In this document: piece by piece, positions 24,450 to 31,510 of the stretch | Layout: every line of letters begins with the position of its first letter | Numbering within the stretch: position 1 is the first letter of the stretch | Assembly: GCF_024699075.1 (NCBI RefSeq) | Contig: NZ_JAILQF010000448.1 | Location: 1 to 31,510, forward strand | Source: Butyrivibrio sp. | Lineage (GTDB): Bacteria > Bacillota_A > Clostridia > Lachnospirales > Lachnospiraceae | Length of the DNA stretch: 31,510 nucleotides | Direction: 5' to 3' | The notes under the pieces: model-generated | What the model saw: only the letters and a program-made list of their open reading frames with translations | Told to the model about the DNA's origin: nothing | The model's database searches: none | Translations under genes and position numbers: made by a program

Positions 24450-26522
24450 TCATACAAATGGAACCGGTGTACCTGTAATATTTAATACTCTTACAATAGT
24501 GCCATCAGAATACTTTCCTACAATATACTGATTGGTATCCATAAAACTCCAAGTATCGTTCTTCCATATAGCATCACCTGTAAGAGTATCGCCATCTCTT
24601 ACAAGGGGATATGAATATATGGCACCTGTTGATGAATTCTCAATATTCATATAATATTCTACATCATCATTGTCAAGTAATACTTTTGCATCTACGTGAA
24701 CCACCTGATAACTATCAGTCTGCTTACTACTATCTACATACAATGATACATCAGATACTGTATCATCGAATCTATCTTCTGACGCTTCTATAGGTGCAAC
24801 ATATCTTATAAACTGTGTCCCCGTAGGTTCATATATATCCACAATACCTGCAGATACATATGGATTATAATAATCACAGAGGTAAGATGACCATACATCA
24901 GTATATTCCGTATATATATCATCTCGCGTGAGCATGTTAATAACAAACTGAGACATATCACTTATACCAACTGCCTGAAGGTCTGTATTTCTGCCTTCAT
25001 TGTATCCGGCGAATATAGTAAATTTATTATCAAGGTATCCTGGATCTCCTACATACCAGACATTGTGCGAAGCATAATCATAGTCTTCTGTAAAATAGAT
25101 TATATCTTCATTACTATCCATATAATCAAGAAGCCCGGCTAATGCCTCATCAGTCACCTCTGATCTTGGGAAAGTTAATGACTTTGTAGCTATAATATGA
25201 ACTCCAACCCATACCATGCAAATAGCTGCGATCAGATATCCAGCTATATATCTACCCTTCTTATTATAACTAGGTGCACTACTATCTATAGCTTCATTTT
25301 TAGTAATATCAGCATCTTTAAGCTCTTTATTATCTGCAAAGAAATGCTTTCCTACTAATACTTCAAGCATCATAAGTCCCATTACAACACATGCTACCGT
25401 CACTCCTCCAGATACTCTCCAAGCATATCTTCCAACATGAACGAAATACATGCCACTAGCTATAAATACTGCAATAGCAGAGGATACAGAAATGATATTC
25501 TTCTTGATGGAAGTGAAGATTCCGGCAATAATCATCACTGTAAGTCCAAGAATAAGTGCATACTTATACTTAAGCATTTCCGCCATATATCCTCTAAATG
25601 TCTTAACAGAAGCTCCCTTAAACTGTATAGGCACTGACATAGTCTCTATATTGAAATAGTTGGTATCTGCTATGTAATAATTGGTCAGCATTGCATACCA
25701 AGAAGCTTTAAGACCGGCAGATTCATATACATCACTGACTTCATTGTACTCAGGATACATATCAAGATAGTCATATACTTCTCTTGTAAGATCAAAAGTA
25801 TCTTCAAAAAAAGCAATATTCGGATTCATATGTCTATATACAAGGTGTGAACCATATGATAATACTACTGAACAAATGATAACAAATAAAGGAACAAAGA
25901 TATCGGGTATAAACAATCTCTTATTATCTACAACTTTACTAGCATTTCCTTTATGCATAAATACAAGTAAATATCTAAGAGCAATTACTACACCCGCAAA
26001 AGGGATGCACATTATCATAGCATCAAATCTTAAAGAACCTGCTATAAGGATATACAGCGCTCCTATAATGCCATAGAAGACCTTTCCTTTAAAAGACTTC
26101 CTGTAGCTAATAAGTAGCGAAGCACTGGTTCCTGTAATTCCTGATAAAATTGCAGTCTGGGTAAAGTTAATATCTATACTATAAGCTGCTTCCCACAAGA
26201 AAATAGCAAATACAACTGCTATGATAATACCCTTAATTCCATCAAATAGCTCCTGTATAAACAATGTCATAAAGAAAAGAACACTAAACATCATAAAGAT
26301 AGAGAACATCGTCCACCAGTTAACCGAAGGAAAAATCCCTACAAATATCTTTAGAAATGCTCCAAGTCCCCATGAGACAGAATTAAAACCGGGCTCAGCA
26401 TTAGATGCAAGATACTTAGCTATACTTCCATCTCCCGCCGCTGAATATACAGGACCTGTAAATACAAATACAATTAGAAATACTAATGTGATAATTCCTG
26501 AAATAATAACTCTTCTCTTCAT
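24450..26522 (-). CDS. Large polytopic membrane protein, GT-C-like, not firmly recognised
   Basis: The protein has 690 residues. Roughly a dozen hydrophobic segments occupy residues 1 to about 435, followed by about 250 extracytoplasmic residues (about 440-690). The first loop after the initial helix, with SAAGDGSIAKYLASNAEP, has an acidic residue where GT-C proteins often keep theirs, and a long loop (about 230-310) lies between later helices. I do not recognise a specific family. Its ATG overlaps the TGA of the Wzy-like gene by four bases (ATGA, 26519-26522), so the two are translationally coupled. The pairing suggests transfer of a sugar to the polymer, or a polymerase accessory role. The C-terminal part might bind glycan. 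Confidence 0.6.
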   Translation of the reverse strand: MKRRVIISGIITLVFLIVFVFTGPVYSAAGDGSIAKYLASNAEPGFNSVSWGLGAFLKIFVGIFPSVNWWTMFSIFMMFSVLFFMTLFIQELFDGIKGIIIAVVFAIFLWEAAYSIDINFTQTAILSGITGTSASLLISYRKSFKGKVFYGIIGALYILIAGSLRFDAMIMCIPFAGVVIALRYLLVFMHKGNASKVVDNKRLFIPDIFVPLFVIICSVVLSYGSHLVYRHMNPNIAFFEDTFDLTREVYDYLDMYPEYNEVSDVYESAGLKASWYAMLTNYYIADTNYFNIETMSVPIQFKGASVKTFRGYMAEMLKYKYALILGLTVMIIAGIFTSIKKNIISVSSAIAVFIASGMYFVHVGRYAWRVSGGVTVACVVMGLMMLEVLVGKHFFADNKELKDADITKNEAIDSSAPSYNKKGRYIAGYLIAAICMVWVGVHIIATKSLTFPRSEVTDEALAGLLDYMDSNEDIIYFTEDYDYASHNVWYVGDPGYLDNKFTIFAGYNEGRNTDLQAVGISDMSQFVINMLTRDDIYTEYTDVWSSYLCDYYNPYVSAGIVDIYEPTGTQFIRYVAPIEASEDRFDDTVSDVSLYVDSSKQTDSYQVVHVDAKVLLDNDDVEYYMNIENSSTGAIYSYPLVRDGDTLTGDAIWKNDTWSFMDTNQYIVGKYSDGTIVRVLNITGTPVPFV

Positions 26523-27676
26523 GCTTTAGTCCCTATCTTAGTCTTTTTATTCTGCAACAAATAATATCCCATGAATAATAAAATATAATTTCTGCCAATA
26601 TATACAGACACCAGATGAGCTTCTACAAGCGTATACAAGGCAAGACATACTAGTATCACCATCATAACAGCATCTTTCTTTACTATACACATTATATATA
26701 ACAAAACAATAGCAGCCAAAACAAATACAGCCGGAATGATTCCATACCAAAAGAATAGTCTTACCCACCCCATATCAAAATAAATATCCATAGTATCCCG
26801 ACCGGAAAATAAATGCCATGTTTCAATAGAACCATAGTGATTCACAGAATCCCAATAAAGGTTAATAATACGCCCAGATAGAAAACTATCTACTTTTTTG
26901 ATAAAGTCATTGGGCATGCACATGCTATTTATAGCCGAATATCTGGAAAACCAGATGCAGAAACCGTATACTATAAATCCAGGCAAATACATTACCACAT
27001 GCTTTTTCAAATTAGTAAACCTGAATATTGCAATACCTATAATACTAAGCATAGTGATAGCTGCTGCAGCCTCACTTCTTGTAACCATCCATAGAAGTAT
27101 ATCTGACAGAGCCAGCAAAATATATCCATACCATCTAAGCTTTTCATGATACAAATATAAGCCAAGTAGTACGAGCATCATGAACATACAATGAAAAGCA
27201 TTGGCATCTCCAAATCCAAATACATATCTTATACTTCCAGCATCATCCCAAGCGCTTGTCCATAACCTTCCATATATACCAGTAATTGACAATAGTATTA
27301 GAATAGTAGAACCTGCCACAGACTCATAGAAGAATAATTTAAGCTTCTTCAACATATCAAGATCCTTACAGGCAGCTATAAATACTGTAAATCTTAATAG
27401 CTCATTTCTTCCCGACAACTTGTAAACAGCAACCGAAATAACTGAATAAGTTATGATAAGTATAAGATCACTTATACTATATTTCCTGATAGCAAGAAAT
27501 ACACACAGACATGATATTAAAAATGTAAATCTGAAAATATAACTTTCAAAGCCAATATGAAAGTCACTCTTATCTATTATGACTACCAGTATCTCTATAG
27601 TTAATAAGATATCAAAAAGAATATTCCTTATTCTAAAATTATTCTCATTTATAAAATGACGTATATTTTTAAGCAT
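26519..27676 (-). CDS. Wzy-like O-antigen/exopolysaccharide polymerase
   Basis: The protein has 385 residues with about ten membrane segments. One large extracytoplasmic loop (about 255-310) contains DSFLSGRIINLYWDS and HLFSGRDTMDIYFDMGW, followed by the helix VRLFFWYGIIPAVF. A central FGFGDANAFHCMFMML motif is typical of Wzy-type polymerases of Firmicutes. Such proteins join lipid-linked repeat units on the outer face after a Wzx flippase, and a Wzx-type protein is encoded at 4780-6135 in the same window. TAAGGATT lies about 11 bases before the ATG. The gene is first in a two-gene operon with an extended -10 promoter. Sequence conservation in this family is low, so the call rests on topology and a few motifs. 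Confidence 0.7.
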   Translation of the reverse strand: MLKNIRHFINENNFRIRNILFDILLTIEILVVIIDKSDFHIGFESYIFRFTFLISCLCVFLAIRKYSISDLILIITYSVISVAVYKLSGRNELLRFTVFIAACKDLDMLKKLKLFFYESVAGSTILILLSITGIYGRLWTSAWDDAGSIRYVFGFGDANAFHCMFMMLVLLGLYLYHEKLRWYGYILLALSDILLWMVTRSEAAAAITMLSIIGIAIFRFTNLKKHVVMYLPGFIVYGFCIWFSRYSAINSMCMPNDFIKKVDSFLSGRIINLYWDSVNHYGSIETWHLFSGRDTMDIYFDMGWVRLFFWYGIIPAVFVLAAIVLLYIMCIVKKDAVMMVILVCLALYTLVEAHLVSVYIGRNYILLFMGYYLLQNKKTKIGTKA

Positions 27677-27786
27677 GTAATATTTTAATCCTTACCATAT
27701 TTTAGAATGCATAATAATTTATGTTACTATTACATTATGCAATAAGGGATTCCATGTTCTCATTTATTGCAAACATAAACATGATA

Positions 27787-27795
27787 ATTATACCA
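27787..27795 (-). promoter_or_regulatory. Extended -10 promoter of the polymerase operon
   Basis: On the minus strand a perfect TGGTATAAT (27795-27787) fits an extended -10 promoter, TGnTATAAT. No good -35 box is present, which extended -10 promoters tolerate. The leader before the ATG at 27676 would be about 105 bases. Confidence 0.5.
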
Positions 27796-27847
27796 AAGAC
27801 TAAAAAGACTCGCTACAAGTATAGCCTAATAGTACTGACGTAATAAT

Positions 27848-27881
27848 AAAATAAGGGCAATGCACTATATATGCACTGCCC
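27848..27881 (-). terminator. Terminator after the four-repeat protein gene
   Basis: On the minus strand GGGCAGTGCA (27881-27872) pairs with TGCATTGCCC (27864-27855) with one mismatch, then a T-rich run (TTATTTTATTATT) follows. It lies about 20 bases after the stop at 27900. Confidence 0.8.
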
Positions 27882-27899
27882 ATACTTATACTTTAGTAT

Positions 27900-28919
27900 T
27901 TAGTATTTAATATCTATAGCATGCCAAGTTTCATCAGAACCAAGACCACAGGTCACTGTAACTGTCTCTCCAACTATAAGAGGAACACTTGAAAGAGAGG
28001 TTGTTGCATCAAGCTTGATCTGAACCGTACCGCCCTCAGTTGAAAGGTATAGGGTATTAAGCGTAGTACTTGATGAAACCTTACCTTTATATGATACTGT
28101 TGAAGAATAGCTTCCTGCCTGACTATATCCGGCAATTTCATTATTTACAATTCTTGCAGCATGCATGTATGAATCGCTTCCACCATAACATGCAACAGTT
28201 ATAGACTGACCAGGAATAAGAGTAAGACATCCAGAATAATCAGTATTACTATCATACTTTATAAGCATCATGCCACCTGATGTAGAGAAATATAACAGGG
28301 ACGAAGTAGTCTTATCACCTACTGTACCTGTAAGATTAGGCATTGTAATGCCATTGATCGTAGCTGTATCTGAGCTAGAACCATTGCTTGAAGCTGCATC
28401 CCTTATCGTTACAGCATGCATATAAGCATCGCTTCCTCTTGCAGTAGTAATATAAATCTTCTGCCCCACTGTGATAACATGACAGTTTGTCATATCTGTT
28501 GAGCTATCAACCTTGATCTCCATAGTACCACTTGAAGTTGATAAGAATATCACATCATCTGTAGTCTTACTCGTAACTGTGCCAAAAACTGTAGATGAAT
28601 TAGAAGAATCAACTACCGCTGTTGTCTGATAAATCTTGGAAGCATGCAGGTAGGCATCTGATCCATGATGACACTCTACTGTGATCTTCTTATCCGGAAG
28701 AAGCATCTTGCAACCACTTAGATCTGTATCCGAATCTATTGCGATAACCATCTTGCCCTGAGCTGTATTCAGATATAGATAACTACTTGTAGTAGCACTG
28801 TCTACTGTTCCATTTACAGTGTATGTATCTGCTGCATCAGACTGAATATACAACATTGAAAATACAGCCAATACACATACCAATAAAATAGATAATCTTG
28901 ATTTAATCCTCTTACTCAT
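27900..28919 (-). CDS. Secreted protein made of four beta-rich repeats
   Basis: The protein has 339 residues, with a GGGAGG site before the ATG. A Sec signal peptide probably ends near residue 30. The mature protein consists of four repeats of about 63-65 residues: roughly 33-97, 109-173, 195-257 and 276-338. Each follows the pattern GTV-S-TTSS-LYLST-GGTM-IK-DS-TD-SGC, then a LIPGQ-ITV turn, then GSDSYMHA-I. The repeated Gly-Ser-Asp and His-Ala near each end are the most conserved. An OB-like barrel or small beta sandwich is likely. The Cys after Ser-Gly is present in repeats 1 and 3 (Asn-Cys in repeat 2) and absent in repeat 4. No anchor is visible, so it is probably released or held non-covalently. 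I do not know the family. It is a single gene. Confidence 0.72.
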   Translation of the reverse strand: MSKRIKSRLSILLVCVLAVFSMLYIQSDAADTYTVNGTVDSATTSSYLYLNTAQGKMVIAIDSDTDLSGCKMLLPDKKITVECHHGSDAYLHASKIYQTTAVVDSSNSSTVFGTVTSKTTDDVIFLSTSSGTMEIKVDSSTDMTNCHVITVGQKIYITTARGSDAYMHAVTIRDAASSNGSSSDTATINGITMPNLTGTVGDKTTSSLLYFSTSGGMMLIKYDSNTDYSGCLTLIPGQSITVACYGGSDSYMHAARIVNNEIAGYSQAGSYSSTVSYKGKVSSSTTLNTLYLSTEGGTVQIKLDATTSLSSVPLIVGETVTVTCGLGSDETWHAIDIKY

Positions 28920-29030
28920 AATCTACCTCCCTCATAGAACTCATTCTCAATTAATATACTATCATTTAAATTAACTATTTGATATAGATTCTTTTATTTT
29001 TTTACGTAAGGTCATCATCCTTTTAGACAC

Positions 29031-29064
29031 AAAAAAGCCTTGCACTAATTAGTTAGTGCAAGGC
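29031..29064 (-). terminator. Terminator after the zinc-ribbon protein gene
   Basis: A perfect 12-bp stem, GCCTTGCACTAA (29037-29048) with TTAGTGCAAGGC (29053-29064), has a four-base loop. On the minus strand it runs into six T residues (29036-29031). It lies 15 bases after the stop at 29079. Confidence 0.95.
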
Positions 29065-29078
29065 CACTTCTGTATATC

Positions 29079-30416
29079 TCACTCTTCAGATGCTGTTGTT
29101 TCTGATTCTTCTATATTAGTTTCGTATGTATAACTACTTGCCTTTTGGTTTACATTATCCATAATAAGCTCATCTAATGTCTTATATCCATAGAAATAGT
29201 AGCTGCTTGTACCACCCCAAGCATCATCATTTTTCATTTCTTGGGTAATATATTGATATAGTTCTCTATATCCATTTAAATCAACATAGAAAGAACCATC
29301 ACTATTTATTTTCAAATCATAGAAAGAAAATCCATAATAATAATCAAAAGTTCCAGTATTTGTACCTGTATCATAGTCTGCAGTAACATGATATATAAGA
29401 TAAAGATAATTATGATTATTCCAAGTATCTGAATCCTTTGAAACTAAAAGATATGCCCCTATATATTCCGGATCACGCATACTCCATTCATCTACAAAAT
29501 TAGCTTCTTGAGATGTAAAGGCATCTAATGCCTGCTTTTGCATCTTCGCAATTTCTTCTTCCGGAATATCATCCAGGCTTGTAACCCAGCTTTCCAAACC
29601 TTCGACAGTATATTCCTTACTGATTGATTCTGGCATTACACCATAATTTTCTATAAATTTCTTTTTATATGCATCTTCATTTTCTGTTGTAATATAAACT
29701 GTTATAACATCACCATTATTAAGACCAGTTTTTTTATCTATAGAGTACGAATAATCATTTTCTGTATAGTACATATTTGAAACACTACCATTAGCTATTG
29801 AAACTGTTCCATTAGGAGCTGTTCCTTCATAATTCAAGGTTAATCCTTCAAAAGGATCAAATGTCTTAACCTTTTCAAGACCAGATACAGTATAGCTTGA
29901 ACTATCTACAACCAACTCGACATTTACATGCTCAGACACCATTTCTGTATCAATATTCCAATTATAAACAATAGTATCTCCATTAGTAAGATTTGTATCA
30001 TTATCTAATTCTCCAACGATATTATCTTCCAAAAAATGTATTGGGGATTTATAACTATCACTAATATCATCATTACCCTTGAATTTAAGCTGTTCTTTAT
30101 AATCCTTTTTAAGCTGCTTATAATCTATTTCTGCTACTGCATTACCAACTGTATCATAACCAGAATATTCAACAGTAACATACTGATTTAGATCAATCTT
30201 AACAGGGCGTGTTTGGATATATAGCACTACCGCGAATACTACAATAGCAAGAGACACTACAAGTGCAAGTACTCCAATAATTACTTTCTTATTGACAGGA
30301 TTCTTGCTCTGCTTGGTTTTAGCAGAATTATTAGATACTACCTCCATCTTTGCTCCACATTTAGGGCAAAATAAGCTACCATCTTTTACATCCGCTCCAC
30401 AATTTGCACACTTCAT
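29079..30416 (-). CDS. Zinc-ribbon single-pass membrane protein
   Basis: The protein has 445 residues, with an AGGAGG site ten bases before the ATG. An N-terminal zinc ribbon (Cys3, Cys6, Cys17, Cys20 in MKCANCGADV and FCPKCGAK) is followed by a basic linker, one membrane segment (about 44-68) and about 375 extracytoplasmic residues. These contain repeated beta-rich parts, with a VTVEYSGYDTVGNAV and an LTLNYEGTAPNGTV segment resembling each other, and an acidic Thr/Glu tail. Zinc-ribbon proteins with one helix and a large outside domain are common in Clostridia. Their function is not established; coupling of cytoplasmic and surface events has been suggested from the layout only. It is not obviously part of the glycan operons. 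Confidence 0.75.
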   Translation of the reverse strand: MKCANCGADVKDGSLFCPKCGAKMEVVSNNSAKTKQSKNPVNKKVIIGVLALVVSLAIVVFAVVLYIQTRPVKIDLNQYVTVEYSGYDTVGNAVAEIDYKQLKKDYKEQLKFKGNDDISDSYKSPIHFLEDNIVGELDNDTNLTNGDTIVYNWNIDTEMVSEHVNVELVVDSSSYTVSGLEKVKTFDPFEGLTLNYEGTAPNGTVSIANGSVSNMYYTENDYSYSIDKKTGLNNGDVITVYITTENEDAYKKKFIENYGVMPESISKEYTVEGLESWVTSLDDIPEEEIAKMQKQALDAFTSQEANFVDEWSMRDPEYIGAYLLVSKDSDTWNNHNYLYLIYHVTADYDTGTNTGTFDYYYGFSFYDLKINSDGSFYVDLNGYRELYQYITQEMKNDDAWGGTSSYYFYGYKTLDELIMDNVNQKASSYTYETNIEESETTASEE

Positions 30417-30543
30417 CTAATACTGCCTCCTAAAAGATTTAATAATACAATAACGTTCAAAAAATTGTGTCAAAAACACAAAGCCCTCACAAAAATCATA
30501 TTTTCTATCATATTTTTATTATTTTTTGTCTTTTTGCTTAATT

Positions 30544-30572
30544 ATATTATCTCTGACAATTTGTTTTGTCAA
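30544..30572 (-). promoter_or_regulatory. Promoter of the zinc-ribbon protein gene with overlapping inverted repeat
   Basis: On the minus strand a consensus TTGACA (30572-30567), 17 bases and TAATAT (30549-30544) form a good promoter about 130 bases before the ATG. The inverted repeat TGACAA/TTGTCA and the flanking AATTATAT/ATATAATT overlap both boxes, and could be an operator. A second TTGACA lies at 30473-30468 without a good -10 box. Confidence 0.6.
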
Positions 30573-30793
30573 TATAATTTTTAGAGTACTTTTGTATTTT
30601 ATTACGTTTTTACTATCTATTAGACGTTAAGTTTTCGTTGACATCAGTCATGTTTTATGATGGCTTTTACAAAGCAAATGCATTTTATGATTATATGTGA
30701 AATTGTAAGATTATTGGATATAACTGTTATAACAAGGAAATATGGATAAATGATGGATTTTATAACTCTTAACTTCCAATAGTTTTACCACTC

Positions 30794-30843
30794 AAAAAAA
30801 AGATGCCCTGCTGACAGGCTCAATTATTGCCTACCAGTAGGGC
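30794..30843 (-). terminator. Terminator of the small-gene operon
   Basis: On the minus strand the stem GCCCT-CTG-AGGC (30843-30828) pairs with GCCT-CAG-AGGGC (30820-30805), with small internal loops, then eight T residues follow (30801-30794). It starts seven bases after the stop of the last small gene. Confidence 0.88.
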
Positions 30844-30849
30844 TTATAA

Positions 30850-31068
30850 TTATCCAAATAGAAATTCGTCAAGATCTTCTAAGGCTTCTCGAAGTTCAGG
30901 GTTCCTTTCCTGATTTATATAGCGTTCCAACTGTAACGCTTCCCATTCTTCAGGCTCACACTCCATGGTGTAAGAGAGATCAACTAAATCCCACAGGAAC
31001 TTGCTTTTCTTAGTATTTTTGTGTGTCATACAGTATTGCTCAATAAGGATTCTTGAATACTCCTGCAT
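30850..31068 (-). CDS. Small acidic hypothetical protein (72 aa)
   Basis: I place the start at the ATG at 31068 (MQEYSRILIEQYCMTH), because AGGAAG lies six bases upstream and the upstream gene's stop codon ends one base before it. A longer frame from 31122 overlaps that gene. The product is rich in Glu and Leu, with predicted helices and the motif ECEPEEWEALQLERY, and ends in an acidic LEDLDEFLFG tail. I do not recognise the family. It is the last of three tightly packed small genes. Confidence 0.65.
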   Translation of the reverse strand: MQEYSRILIEQYCMTHKNTKKSKFLWDLVDLSYTMECEPEEWEALQLERYINQERNPELREALEDLDEFLFG

Positions 31069-31069
31069 C

Positions 31070-31312
31070 TTATTCTTCCTCACTTTCGCTGGAACCTTTA
31101 ATGAATGCCATGATTTCTTCATAAGAATGCTCGCTCTTTATCACAGCAGCCATAAGTTCTTCCTTCCTCATCTCATTACGAAGCCTTATTAGGTCCGCAA
31201 GTGCTTCTTTCTCTGCTTCATACTTCAGTTTTGCTTTTTCCATTACAGCCTTCTGATGTTCGATCTAAGCATCAAGCGAGCTGGTTGATACTTTCTTTCG
31301 TCCTCGTGCCAT
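31070..31312 (-). pseudogene. Small coiled-coil gene interrupted by an amber codon
   Basis: The frame starts at an ATG (31312) eight bases after GGGAGG and begins MARGRKKVSTSSLDA. Codon 16 is TAG (31267-31265). The same frame then continues for 64 more codons to TAA (31072-31070), encoding a Lys/Glu-rich, probably coiled-coil segment (from IEHQKAVMEKAKLKYEAEKE to FIKGSSESEEE). One base change from CAG (Gln) to TAG explains the interruption. Reinitiation could occur at an ATG at 31243, giving 57 residues. A sequencing error or amber suppression are alternatives. Function unknown. Confidence 0.7.
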
Positions 31313-31326
31313 TGTAACGTCCTCCC

Positions 31327-31510
31327 TTAGATTTTCACCTTATGTACCTTTGGATTCAGCCAGTCGCTAATCTCCTTTGATTTTCGTTTTATATAATTAG
31401 CATCAATTCCAAATGCTTTCAGTATCGTCTTCTGTGTTGCTGTTACTGCGTGGTCGAGTCTGTATATGCCATCAGCCTGCCTGATCATCTCGATTTTCTC
31501 CAGTTCTCTT
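31327..31510 (-). CDS. Small hypothetical protein, 3' part
   Basis: The frame is open from the right edge to TAA (31329-31327). The visible 60 residues read from RELEKIEMIRQADGIYRLDH through KAFGIDANYIKRKSKEISDW to NPKVHKVKI. It is basic and probably helical, and I do not recognise it. Its stop codon runs directly into the GGGAGG site of the next gene, so the three small genes form one operon that starts outside the window. Confidence 0.6.
   Translation of the reverse strand, partial: RELEKIEMIRQADGIYRLDHAVTATQKTILKAFGIDANYIKRKSKEISDWLNPKVHKVKI

Larger units (their letters stand above)
30417..30849. other. AT-rich intergenic region upstream of the zinc-ribbon gene
   Basis: No gene is visible. 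The part from 30417 to 30572 is the promoter and leader of the zinc-ribbon gene, with a weak hairpin TTGTGT/ACACAA (30465-30481) followed on the minus strand by a T-run. The part from 30573 to 30790 shows no supported feature. 30794-30843 is a terminator. Confidence 0.5.

Noticed and set aside
30573..30790. Possible small gene or RNA in the AT-rich gap
   Set aside because: A TTGACA and short inverted repeats are present, but no spaced -10 box, open frame with a ribosome site, or stable fold was found.
31069..31122. Longer start of the 72-residue protein at 31122
   Set aside because: It would overlap the end of the upstream small gene in another frame, while the ATG at 31068 has a suitable AGGAAG site and a one-base gap.

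Overview
The window is AT-rich DNA with AGGAGG-type ribosome binding sites, frequent UUG/GUG starts, lipoprotein and Sec signals, and no outer-membrane genes. This fits a low-GC Firmicute, most likely a Lachnospiraceae member such as Butyrivibrio or Pseudobutyrivibrio. That placement is inference from style and gene content. Almost everything in the window builds, decorates or displays cell-surface glycan.

Left part (1-4700): the 5' end of a pseB-like dehydratase leaves the left edge on the minus strand under a good promoter. Divergent from it are an SGNH-fold lipoprotein, which has Asp in place of the catalytic Ser, and pseC. PseB and PseC are the first two steps of pseudaminic acid synthesis. 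A secreted repeat (beta-helix-like) surface protein follows, between two rho-independent terminators.

Centre left (4780-12681, minus strand): one seven-gene operon. In order of transcription it encodes a polytopic DUF6056/GT-C-like protein, an ATP-grasp ligase, a DmpG/MhpE-like pyruvate aldolase-family enzyme, a DegT-like PLP enzyme, a NeuD/PglD-like acyltransferase, a GtrB/DPM1-like glycosyltransferase and a Wzx-type flippase. The four soluble enzymes look like a self-contained route to an unusual acyl or amino-acid-like glycan substituent. Upstream is an array of imperfect 41-42 bp repeats, each with a TATAAT-like element.

Centre right (13014-24353): a Gpi18-like mannosyltransferase homologue, then two complete O-acylation modules transcribed away from each other. 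The minus-strand module is SGNH hydrolase, AlgI-like MBOAT and AlgX/AlgJ-like DHHW protein. The plus-strand module is MBOAT, a DltD-like SGNH membrane protein and a PMT-family GT-C protein. The plus module has a sigma-A promoter and a leader RNA that resembles the yybP-ykoY (manganese) riboswitch. The 3' strand of its closing stem is shared with a strong terminator hairpin. I regard this as the most interesting element here, because the class normally controls manganese homeostasis genes.

Right part (24450-31510, minus strand): a Wzy-like polymerase translationally coupled to a 690-residue membrane protein, a secreted four-repeat protein, a zinc-ribbon single-pass membrane protein, and a tight operon of three small genes running off the right edge. 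The middle one of these carries an in-frame amber codon.

No rRNA, tRNA, CRISPR array, transposase or integrase was recognised. All family assignments were made by eye from motifs; none was tested by a search.
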